A stretch of 9,419 bases of DNA from JBGQAS01 sp964498605. GTDB taxonomy: Bacteria; Chloroflexota; Anaerolineae; Anaerolineales; Anaerolineaceae. The stretch lies in the NCBI GenBank assembly GCA_964498605.1, contig CAZCHK010000066.1, positions 1 to 9,419 of the forward strand, read 5' to 3'. The notes beneath the pieces were generated by a model. The model searched no databases. It was not told where the DNA came from and saw only the letters and a list, made by a program, of their open reading frames with translations. How positions within the stretch are numbered: position 1 is the stretch's first letter; each line of letters opens with the position of its first letter. The translations under genes and the position numbers were made by a program. Positions 1 to 5,475 of the stretch are shown one piece after another.

Positions 1-538
1 GCAGATTCCTGGCGGCACCGATCCTGCCACCCAGGTGTAAGTACTTCAAGGTATCTACCACGAACAGAACACCGATGTGGTCATAGGCGATTTCAGCGAT
101 CGCTTTGCACTGCGCCAGCGTGTTACCCGCTTTGGCGGCACGGGCCGCGGTGATCACCATCAGGCCAAGCGCCATGGCGATCAGCTTGGTGTCCATGACC
201 TCGACGGGTTCACCCGCGTATACTTTTTGTGCCGCATAAGCGCTCTTGATGGAAGCGGAAACCGCCGAGGAGACCGGAAGGATTAACAGCTCTTTTCCGT
301 AGCTGCGGGCTTTTCTGACCGCCTCGGAGTAATCATGCACGCTGGACGGGCTGGTTGCCGGAACCTCGTTTGCGGCCGCCAGCTGCTTGTAAAATTCTGC
401 GCTGCTGATGTCGATGCCATCCCGAAATACTTTTCCCTGCCAGTTCAGTTTCATTGGCACGACAATTATGTCTAATTCCTCGACGATTTGGCTTGGAATA
501 TTAGCACTGGAATCCGTGATGATCTGTACCTGTCCCAT
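1..538 (-). CDS. DegV family fatty-acid-binding protein, C-terminal part outside the window
   Basis: The minus-strand frame is open from the ATG at 538 to the window edge (179 codons seen; the family is usually about 280 residues). AGGAGA lies 7 bases before the ATG. The N-terminus reads MGQVQIITDSSANIP, with the TDSS motif of DegV; further motifs are PATSPSS near residue 60, LPVSSAVSAS near 87-96 and YLHLGGRIG near 166-174. DegV (FakB) proteins bind a fatty acid and present it to the kinase subunit FakA for phosphorylation; this role is family knowledge, and no fakA is in the window. By hand count, 111 of the 179 residues match the next DegV gene (821-1669) with no gaps, so the two are tandem paralogs. 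A terminator lies between them, so this copy probably has its own promoter. I am confident of the family; the bound lipid is unknown. Confidence 0.93.
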   Translation of the reverse strand, partial: MGQVQIITDSSANIPSQIVEELDIIVVPMKLNWQGKVFRDGIDISSAEFYKQLAAANEVPATSPSSVHDYSEAVRKARSYGKELLILPVSSAVSASIKSAYAAQKVYAGEPVEVMDTKLIAMALGLMVITAARAAKAGNTLAQCKAIAEIAYDHIGVLFVVDTLKYLHLGGRIGAARNL

Positions 539-705
539 GATAGGTTCTCCTGGTTGTTCAATAATTGCCGGGGAAGCAAGCTCACCTGAAGTATTCAGTT
601 AGCACACTGATCAAAAATTGGATGATACCTGCATGTACCCGCGCGTTGATGCGCATCCATTTCGTCCCCGTTTACTTCTGGGAGCCAGCTTACCTGCGAT
701 TCAAG

Positions 706-714
706 ATTGTATCA
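706..714 (-). promoter_or_regulatory. Possible extended -10 promoter for the downstream degV copy
   Basis: On the minus strand the bases read TGATACAAT, an extended -10 element (TGn plus TACAAT). It lies after the terminator of the upstream degV and about 165 bases before the ATG at 538. There is no good -35 at 16-18 bases, as is allowed for extended -10 promoters. This is a weak call made by pattern only. Confidence 0.3.
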
Positions 715-779
715 TCTGGCGGAATCAATTTGATTGGCTTATCGAAATTGTTAAGCGCGGGTGTGTCCACATATGAAAC

Positions 780-800
780 AACCCGGCTGTCAGCCGGGTT
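780..800 (-). terminator. Rho-independent terminator of the complete degV gene
   Basis: AACCCGGCT (780-788) pairs perfectly with AGCCGGGTT (792-800) around a 3-base loop. It sits 20 bases after the degV stop codon at 821-823. Read on the minus strand, the stem is followed by GTTTCAT, a short U-rich tail. It separates the two degV paralogs into distinct transcripts. Confidence 0.8.
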
Positions 801-820
801 GGGTCCTGGTATTGAAGTGA

Positions 821-1669
821 CTACATACCCGCCATCCAGGCGATCGAGATCGTGCCTGGTCCGACGTGCGCCCCGACGACCGGGCTGACCTCTGACAGGA
901 TCGCCTCCTCGGCGTTCAGGTCAGTTTTTAACTTTTCCAGCAGCTGTGCGGCGAGCTCCTGCTCGAGAGCGTGAAAAACGGATACACGCACGGGTTTCTG
1001 GTCACCGATGGCTTCTTTGACCATATCCACCATGTGCTCGACGGCTTTTTTCCGCGTGATGGATGAGGCTGCTGCCTCGATCGCGCCATGCCGAATGGTC
1101 AGAATGGGTTTGATCTTCAGCGCCGCGCCGAGCAGGCGCTTGGCTCCGCCGATACGGCCGCCTTTGTGCAGGTATTTGAGCGTGTCCACGACAAAATACA
1201 CGCCGATGTGGTTGTACGCCATCTCAGCCACGGCTTTGCACTCCGCCAGGCTCTTGCCAGCCTTGGCCGCCCGGGCTGCTGCCAGGACCATGAAGCTGAG
1301 CGCCATGGAAACCAGATGCGTGTCCAGGACCTCCACCGGTTTGCCGGGAAATTCCTCCTTGGCGGCAAAGGCACTCTTCACGGAAGCCGATATTCCTGAC
1401 GAAATCGGCAGGATTAAGGGCTCCTTGCCTTTTTCCAGCGCTTTCTGGATCTGCTGTTTGTAATCAAAAACCGTCGATTGGCTGGTGGTCGGGATATCAT
1501 CCGCGTCTTTTAATTTTTTATAGAAATCACCTGCCGTGATGTCGATGCCGTCCCGGTAGGACTTGCCCTCCCAGTTTAACAGCAGCGGAACAACCTCGAT
1601 TTGATACTCGTCCACGTACTTTTGTGGCAGATATGCGCTTGAGTCGGTGATGATCTGAACTTTTCCCAT
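821..1669 (-). CDS. DegV family fatty-acid-binding protein (FakB-like)
   Basis: This is a full-length DegV protein of 282 residues. I chose the ATG at 1669 (MGKVQIITDSS) because AAGGAG lies 4 bases before it and because it aligns with the start of the paralog; a longer reading from 1705 would add 12 residues without support and would cover the likely promoter. Seen motifs: TDSS (8-11), PTTSQST (about 60-66), LPISSGISAS (about 87-96), YLHKGGRIGG (about 166-175), LKIKPIL in the second domain, and GAHVGPG near the C-terminus with His268. In FakB proteins, the PTTSQ threonine, a serine of the SSG.S loop and this His bind the fatty-acid carboxylate, so the binding site looks intact. Expected role: cytosolic fatty acid carrier for the FakA kinase. 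It has its own promoter (1691-1718) and terminator (780-800). Confidence 0.96.
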   Translation of the reverse strand: MGKVQIITDSSAYLPQKYVDEYQIEVVPLLLNWEGKSYRDGIDITAGDFYKKLKDADDIPTTSQSTVFDYKQQIQKALEKGKEPLILPISSGISASVKSAFAAKEEFPGKPVEVLDTHLVSMALSFMVLAAARAAKAGKSLAECKAVAEMAYNHIGVYFVVDTLKYLHKGGRIGGAKRLLGAALKIKPILTIRHGAIEAAASSITRKKAVEHMVDMVKEAIGDQKPVRVSVFHALEQELAAQLLEKLKTDLNAEEAILSEVSPVVGAHVGPGTISIAWMAGM

Positions 1670-1690
1670 GCTTCTCCTTGTATCCTTAAA

Positions 1691-1718
1691 TATATACCAA
1701 CGCAATCTTAATTCTCAA
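1691..1718 (-). promoter_or_regulatory. Sigma70-type promoter of the complete degV gene
   Basis: On the minus strand, TTGAGA (1718-1713) is followed after 16 bases by TATATA (1696-1691). This predicts a start site about 15 bases before the ATG at 1669, leaving just enough leader for the AAGGAG site. It lies in the AT-rich gap between the integrase stop and degV. Confidence 0.55.
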
Positions 1719-1767
1719 ATATGCCCCAGGTCATAATTTAGGAATATCCACGCGAGAGCCAAAGTAC

Positions 1768-2810
1768 TCACTCATCGCCTGAGCGGATCCCTTCGTTGGC
1801 GATGCGGCGTTCCTCAACGTAGCGCCTGGGCATGGCCAGCGAGTTCCATCCGCCGGCTTCTTGCAGCGCGAAGGGATCTGTGCCCATACGCGCCGCACTG
1901 GTCGCCCAGAAATGCCGGCAGTCGTGAGCGCTCAATCCGCTGACCCCCACCTCTTCGCCCAGCACGCGCACGCGCAGGGTGATCCCGCGTTCGGTCATGC
2001 CGGGTTTTCCCAGCGATTCATCCTTCAGGCTGCGGCGCAGAAGTGCAGTGCTGGGTAGCAGATCTCCCGTGGTGGCGCAGGCGCGAGCGGCTGCCAGCGT
2101 GTCCCTGCTCAAGCGGTGGGTTTGCCGCTTGCTCACCTTGGGGCGGTAAAAATGCAGCATTCCGCTGCTCGTGTCCAGATCCTCCGTTTTCAATCGAGCG
2201 ATCTCTCCCACGCGCAGGCCGTGATCCAGCAGCAGGCACATCAGCAGCCTGTCGCGACGACCCTGGGGAGTGTCCGGCCGTGTCTTGAGCGCGGCGGCCT
2301 GCCGCGGGGTGATGGGCACCGCGTGTTCCTTTTTGATACCGCGGCGCGTGTATGGAGCGCGGCGCTCATCCAGTCTGCGCTGTTCTTTGAGGCTNNNNNN
2401 NNNNCAGAACGAATGAGGGCGTACTCTTCCGTGGACAGCGCGCCGGCCTGGAAGGCCAGGCGGGTGTATGTCTTCACGGTGGACAGGCGCACATTTACTG
2501 AAGGCACAGCATAGCTGCGCTTCAGCTGCCATTTGACGAATCCCTCCACCAATCCCCAGGTGACGCCTTTCCATGCGCTCGGGTCGTTCGCCAGGTCACC
2601 GCGCGTGAGACCCAGTCCGCGCAGAAATTCGCCAAACAGCGCCAGGTCAGCGTCCTGTCGTCGCAGTGTCTCACTGGCTTTGCGTGAGCGGTAATCTTCA
2701 AAGAGGTGGCGCGACGCGGCCTGATTGGCGGCCTGGGCGACTTTCGCGCGCAGTCCGTCGTCCGGCAGCATGGGCTGGTAGGGGGATGAGGGGATGATCT
2801 CGTCGGGCAT
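1768..2810 (-). CDS. Tyrosine recombinase/integrase, interrupted by an assembly gap
   Basis: Two minus-strand frames belong to one phage-type integrase. The N-terminal part (2810 down to 2405) starts MPDEIIPSSP and carries a SAM-like core-binding domain (EDYRSRKASETLRRQDADL, then SAVRS-type helices ending EYALIRS). The C-terminal part (2394 down to 1768) carries the catalytic domain: Arg in DHGLRVGEIARL (codon 2212-2214), Lys in RPKVSK (about 2139), HDCR (His codon 1924-1926), Trp in GGWNSL (1846-1848) and the nucleophile Tyr in RRYVEE (1819-1821). The full R-K-H-R-W-Y set is therefore present. The two halves are in different frames only because the 10 Ns do not represent the true gap length. 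The start is the ATG at 2810; there is no Shine-Dalgarno sequence, but the promoter at 2836-2865 implies a short leader. Expected size is about 347 residues. Site-specific recombination is the family role; neither attachment sites nor a tRNA target are visible. Confidence 0.9.
2395..2404. other. Assembly gap of 10 Ns inside the integrase gene
   Basis: Ten Ns mark a scaffold join. The reading frame before the gap has codon starts at positions equal to 2 mod 3, and after it at 0 mod 3. If the gene is intact, the real missing length must therefore be 2 mod 3 (for example 11 bases), not 10. The frame break should not be read as a mutation. Confidence 0.95.
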
Positions 2811-2831
2811 GTGAAAATAATCGGAAGTTAT

Positions 2832-2870
2832 TGATATTATATACGCTTCGAAGGTGAATGTACAATATCA
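2832..2870. repeat. Inverted repeat spanning the integrase promoter, possible operator
   Basis: TGATATT (2832-2838) and its exact reverse complement AATATCA (2864-2870) flank 25 bases, with the palindrome TTCGAA (2847-2852) close to the centre. The arms overlap the -10 and -35 boxes of the integrase promoter, and the element lies 40 bases before the divergent acetyltransferase gene. A regulator bound here could act on both genes. The assignment rests on symmetry and position only. Confidence 0.35.
2836..2865 (-). promoter_or_regulatory. Sigma70-type promoter of the integrase gene
   Basis: On the minus strand, TTGTAC (2865-2860) and a perfect TATAAT (2841-2836) are 18 bases apart. The predicted start site is about 20 bases before the ATG at 2810, and no ribosome binding site lies in that short leader. 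Confidence 0.5.
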
Positions 2871-2909
2871 TAAGAGCTGCGGCGATTGCTGGAACGAGGA
2901 GGCACTGCG

Positions 2910-3680
2910 ATGACAAGTATCACCACGGTCACACCAGAAAATGTCAGTAAAACTGGTTTCTTCTGCTACATGTCCAAGAAGAAGGAGCCCGGGTACGCCA
3001 AAAAAATGGCCTGGGTTAAGGCCAGGTTGGAGGAAGGCCTGCGCATCAAGATGATTCTGCCACCAGACGGGAGAGGTTTCATTGAGTATATTCCCGCAGA
3101 ATATGCCTGGCGGGGGGTGGACGCACCCGGGTACATGTTCATACACTGCCTGTGGATCGTAGGCAAGACGCGCAGGCAGGGGCACGCGCGCTTGCTGCTG
3201 GGCGAATGCATCAAGGAAGCGAAAAGCCTGGGCATGCGCGGTGTGGCAGTCCTGGCGACAAGCGGAACCTGGCTGGCACCGTCCAGTTTCTTTGCCGCCA
3301 ATGGCTTTCGAAGCGTTGCGAAGGAGCAGCCTGACTTCGACCTGATGGCGCTGCCATTTTCAGATGACACTCCGGCGCCGTGGTTCTCTGCGGATTGGGG
3401 TGCCAGGCAGCAGGAATGCGGGAAGGGGCTGACGCTTTTCAGGGATGATCAATGTCCCTATGTTGAGAACGTGGTGAAGTATTTCCAGAAAGCCGCGCAG
3501 GAGGTGGGGGTCAGCTGCAAGGTAGTCGAACTGCGCAGCGCGGAGGAGGTCAGGCGCCTGGGTCCCTCGCCGTACGGCACCTTCAATGCCGTGCTGAATG
3601 GCAGGCTGCTGGATTACCATTTCATGGAGTTTGATAAACTCAAGAATGCCATGCACGTGTTGGCGGACTTTGAAACTTAG
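2910..3680 (+). CDS. GNAT N-acetyltransferase with C-terminal YoaP-like domain
   Basis: This is a 256-residue protein. The ATG at 2910 is preceded by GAGGAGG with 7-base spacing, far better than the in-frame TTG at 2886. The first half (about 1-150) is a GNAT fold: the acetyl-CoA pyrophosphate-binding signature appears as RRQGHA (88-93), after the beta strand YMFIHCLWIVG, followed by the helix LLLGECIKEAKSLG and the strand GVAVLAT; SFFAANGF (126-133) is the usual C-terminal GNAT segment. The second half (about 170-256) matches the YoaP type: LFRDDQCPY, a helix, CKVVELRS, then YGTFNAVLNGRLLDYHFM (222-239). The QCPY motif and the helix after it suggest a thioredoxin-like fold with a single Cys (182). 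GNAT enzymes move acetyl from acetyl-CoA to an amine; the acceptor cannot be read. The creatininase-family gene follows after 26 bases on the same strand and is probably co-transcribed. Confidence 0.88.
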   Translation: MTSITTVTPENVSKTGFFCYMSKKKEPGYAKKMAWVKARLEEGLRIKMILPPDGRGFIEYIPAEYAWRGVDAPGYMFIHCLWIVGKTRRQGHARLLLGECIKEAKSLGMRGVAVLATSGTWLAPSSFFAANGFRSVAKEQPDFDLMALPFSDDTPAPWFSADWGARQQECGKGLTLFRDDQCPYVENVVKYFQKAAQEVGVSCKVVELRSAEEVRRLGPSPYGTFNAVLNGRLLDYHFMEFDKLKNAMHVLADFET

Positions 3681-3706
3681 GGTAAGTGTAGGGAAGCAGA
3701 GATCAC

Positions 3707-4546
3707 ATGAAGGTTCAATTTGAAGAAATGTTCCCATGGGAATTTGCTCAAGCTATAGCGGCGGCTCCTATTTGCTACTTGCCTCTTGGCGTGCTGGAAT
3801 GGCATGGTGAGCACAATGCTGTCGGACTTGACGCTCTCAAAGCACACGCGGTTTGTGTTCGAGCCGCTCAACAAGCCGGCGGCATCGTCACACCACCGTT
3901 TTATTGGGCCACGGATGTGCGTGAAGACTTGAGTAATGGTACTTACCTGACAGGCGGTATCGAAAGCGGTGAACGGTATCATGTGCCAGGCAGCATGTTT
4001 TGGATCCGGCCTGAAACATTCCAACAGTTGCTGCTGGACGTTTATGAAGCGGTCAGGCGGCGCGGGTTCAAAGTTATTGTGGTCGTGAGCGGACACTGGT
4101 CGCAGCACGACCATCTTCCTACGCTTCGGGCCAGCGGGAAAGAATTCCTGGCTCGCTGTCCCCGCATGAAATGGCTTTTGTTGACCGATCAAGAAGTCGT
4201 ACCGGATCTGCACTATCCCGAAGAACACGCCGCGGGTGGTGAGACATCACTCTTGATGGCAATCCGGCCGGACTTGGTGGATTTGACCAAAACCTTGGAG
4301 ACGAACGGAATCTTGAAGGCTTACTATGCCCATCAACCAGAACACACTCAGCGGCGCCGCAACACGCGAAATAGGTACATTGGTGTTTTAACCGACGCAG
4401 AGGATGGTTCGAACGACCCGGAATTGACCGCTAGCATAGCGCGAGGGCATTTACTGTTGGATACGATCTCACGGCGCATCGCTCATAAGGCGAAAACGTT
4501 GCTGGCTGAGGTAACAGCCAACGGGTATCCAATGGAGCGCTCATAA
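3707..4546 (+). CDS. Creatininase family protein (metal-dependent amidohydrolase)
   Basis: This 279-residue protein carries the creatininase metal-site signature: LPLGVLEWHGEHNAVGLD (25-42) supplies Glu31, His33 and Asp42, and EEHAAGGETS (172-181) supplies Glu179. The family's usual NGHGGN segment appears as SGHWSQHD (128-135), keeping His130 but changing the glycines. Family members hydrolyse cyclic or linear amides (creatinine, formamides, peptide modifications), normally with two metal ions in the cytosol; the substrate here is unknown. The start ATG at 3707 has only a weak purine-rich leader (GGGAAG). It follows the acetyltransferase by 26 bases, consistent with one operon. Codon choice looks less biased to G/C in third positions than in neighbours (for example GCT, CCT, ATT, CTT, GTT near the start), which may mean a different origin. 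It faces the PIG-L gene tail to tail. Confidence 0.9.
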   Translation: MKVQFEEMFPWEFAQAIAAAPICYLPLGVLEWHGEHNAVGLDALKAHAVCVRAAQQAGGIVTPPFYWATDVREDLSNGTYLTGGIESGERYHVPGSMFWIRPETFQQLLLDVYEAVRRRGFKVIVVVSGHWSQHDHLPTLRASGKEFLARCPRMKWLLLTDQEVVPDLHYPEEHAAGGETSLLMAIRPDLVDLTKTLETNGILKAYYAHQPEHTQRRRNTRNRYIGVLTDAEDGSNDPELTASIARGHLLLDTISRRIAHKAKTLLAEVTANGYPMERS

Positions 4547-4557
4547 AATAATTAAAC

Positions 4558-4591
4558 AAGCGCTGCCAATATGTCTACTGGAGCAGCGCTT
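4558..4591 (-). terminator. Terminator hairpin overlapping the end of the PIG-L gene
   Basis: AAGCGCTGC (4558-4566) and GCAGCGCTT (4583-4591) form a perfect 9-bp stem with a 16-base loop. Read on the minus strand, the stem is followed by GTTTAATTATTTTA, a U-rich tract, so it should end PIG-L transcription. The PIG-L stop codon (4575-4577) is in the loop and its last four sense codons before Gln lie in the first arm. Read on the plus strand, no U tract follows, so its effect on the creatininase transcript is uncertain. Confidence 0.7.
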
Positions 4592-5363
4592 CGATCAGCG
4601 GGTGGTAGCGCTCGTAGCGGAACCCCTCTGCCAGCTCCAGGCCGTGCGCCGCGCCCAGCTGGCTGGCCTGCATGCGTAACCCAAAGGCAAACAAGGCGAC
4701 CTTGTCCTGGGCGGTTTCACCCAGTACTTTCTGTACATCAAGGCCTGCCGCCCGTGCCTCCTTCAGTATTCCGTCCACCAGGAACTCCACCTGGCTGTGA
4801 TGGGCAGCTACCGCGGTGACCTTGGTATCGAAGGTCGCACGGATGTCGACGATCTTGTTGAAACGGGAGGGATCCTCTGAGTAATAGTATTTCTCCGTGA
4901 CGGTGTGAGGCTCCAGGCCTTCGGCCAGGTGCTGTGGGTAGATCCGTGGCAAACGGGCATACTGGACTGCTTCCATAGCCGCCAGCGCCACTGCGCGGTG
5001 GTCCGGGTGGGGTTCGCCCAGCCAGAAAGGGTCTTCAGTGATCAACACATCCGGGCGGTGCTTACGGATCAAGAAAATATAGCGCTCTCTTAACACCCCT
5101 GGGGCCAGCTGGTCCAGCTCGAAATCAGTGTAGCCCAGGAAGATCGGCTCCTGCGCCCCCAGCAGCCGGGCGGACGCCACCATCTCGCGGTGTCTGGCGC
5201 TGATCAGCTCGCTACCCTCCAGCTCGAAGGTGCCCTTCACGCCGTCTGTGGTCACGGCGATGATCACCCGGGAGCCTTCTTGGGCCATTTTGGCCAGCGT
5301 TCCCCCGGCGTAGATCTCCGCGTCGTCGGGATGAGGGACGATGCATAGAATGGTTTTCGTCAT
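4575..5363 (-). CDS. PIG-L/LmbE family N-acetylglucosaminyl-type deacetylase
   Basis: This is a 262-residue protein read from the ATG at 5363 (MTKTILCIVPHPDDAE), preceded by GAGG about 8 bases upstream; an in-frame start at 5411 would add 16 residues and run through the promoter. Zinc site: PHPDDAE (10-16; His11, Asp13, Asp14) and HPDHRA (119-124; His122). His11, Asp14 and His122 are the family ligands and Asp13 the general base. AHHSQ (187-191) supplies the C-terminal conserved His region. The family removes acetyl from GlcNAc-type groups in GPI anchors, mycothiol or bacillithiol synthesis and antibiotics; in Chloroflexota many such genes exist and the substrate is not predictable. There is no signal peptide. 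It has its own promoter (5383-5411) and a terminator that overlaps its 3' end. Its closeness to an acetyltransferase and an amidohydrolase on the other strand may be functional or accidental. Confidence 0.92.
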   Translation of the reverse strand: MTKTILCIVPHPDDAEIYAGGTLAKMAQEGSRVIIAVTTDGVKGTFELEGSELISARHREMVASARLLGAQEPIFLGYTDFELDQLAPGVLRERYIFLIRKHRPDVLITEDPFWLGEPHPDHRAVALAAMEAVQYARLPRIYPQHLAEGLEPHTVTEKYYYSEDPSRFNKIVDIRATFDTKVTAVAAHHSQVEFLVDGILKEARAAGLDVQKVLGETAQDKVALFAFGLRMQASQLGAAHGLELAEGFRYERYHPLIEALLQ

Positions 5364-5382
5364 GGTGAGTACCTCTAAAAAA

Positions 5383-5411
5383 AGTATATAAGCAGTTCGG
5401 CAGCGCGGCAA
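5383..5411 (-). promoter_or_regulatory. Sigma70-type promoter of the PIG-L gene
   Basis: On the minus strand, TTGCCG (5411-5406) and TATACT (5388-5383) are exactly 17 bases apart, placing the start site about 13 bases before the ATG at 5363 with the GAGG site inside the leader. An A/T run (5379-5383) follows the -10. Confidence 0.55.
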
Positions 5412-5420
5412 GGGGAAAGC

Positions 5421-5430
5421 TGTATATAAT
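5421..5430 (+). promoter_or_regulatory. Likely -10 region of the M14-like gene
   Basis: TGTATATAAT includes a perfect TATAAT (5425-5430) with a TG two bases upstream, 45 bases before the ATG at 5476. No good -35 is seen at 16-18 bases. It is divergent from, and about 15 bases away from, the -35 of the PIG-L promoter, so one regulator could affect both. Confidence 0.4.
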
Positions 5431-5475
5431 TAAATCTCTGCTTGATTTCTGAAATATATTACGAAGAAGGTAATC

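Noticed and set aside
565..888. Plus-strand open frame in the spacer between the degV genes
   Set aside because: It runs through the degV terminator and into the end of the second degV; no ribosome binding site and no protein-like composition.
1008..1463. Plus-strand open frame of 151 codons opposite degV
   Set aside because: It lies wholly inside the clear DegV coding region and has no ribosome binding site or family resemblance.
2395..2404. Frameshift making the integrase a pseudogene
   Set aside because: The frame change coincides exactly with the 10-N assembly gap, whose true length is unknown, so a mutation is not needed to explain it.
2116..2514. Plus-strand frame crossing the N gap
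   Set aside because: Antisense to the integrase and continuous only because Ns contain no stop codons.
3677..4228. Minus-strand open frame of 183 codons opposite the creatininase gene
   Set aside because: Shadow of a clear family member on the plus strand; no start signal.
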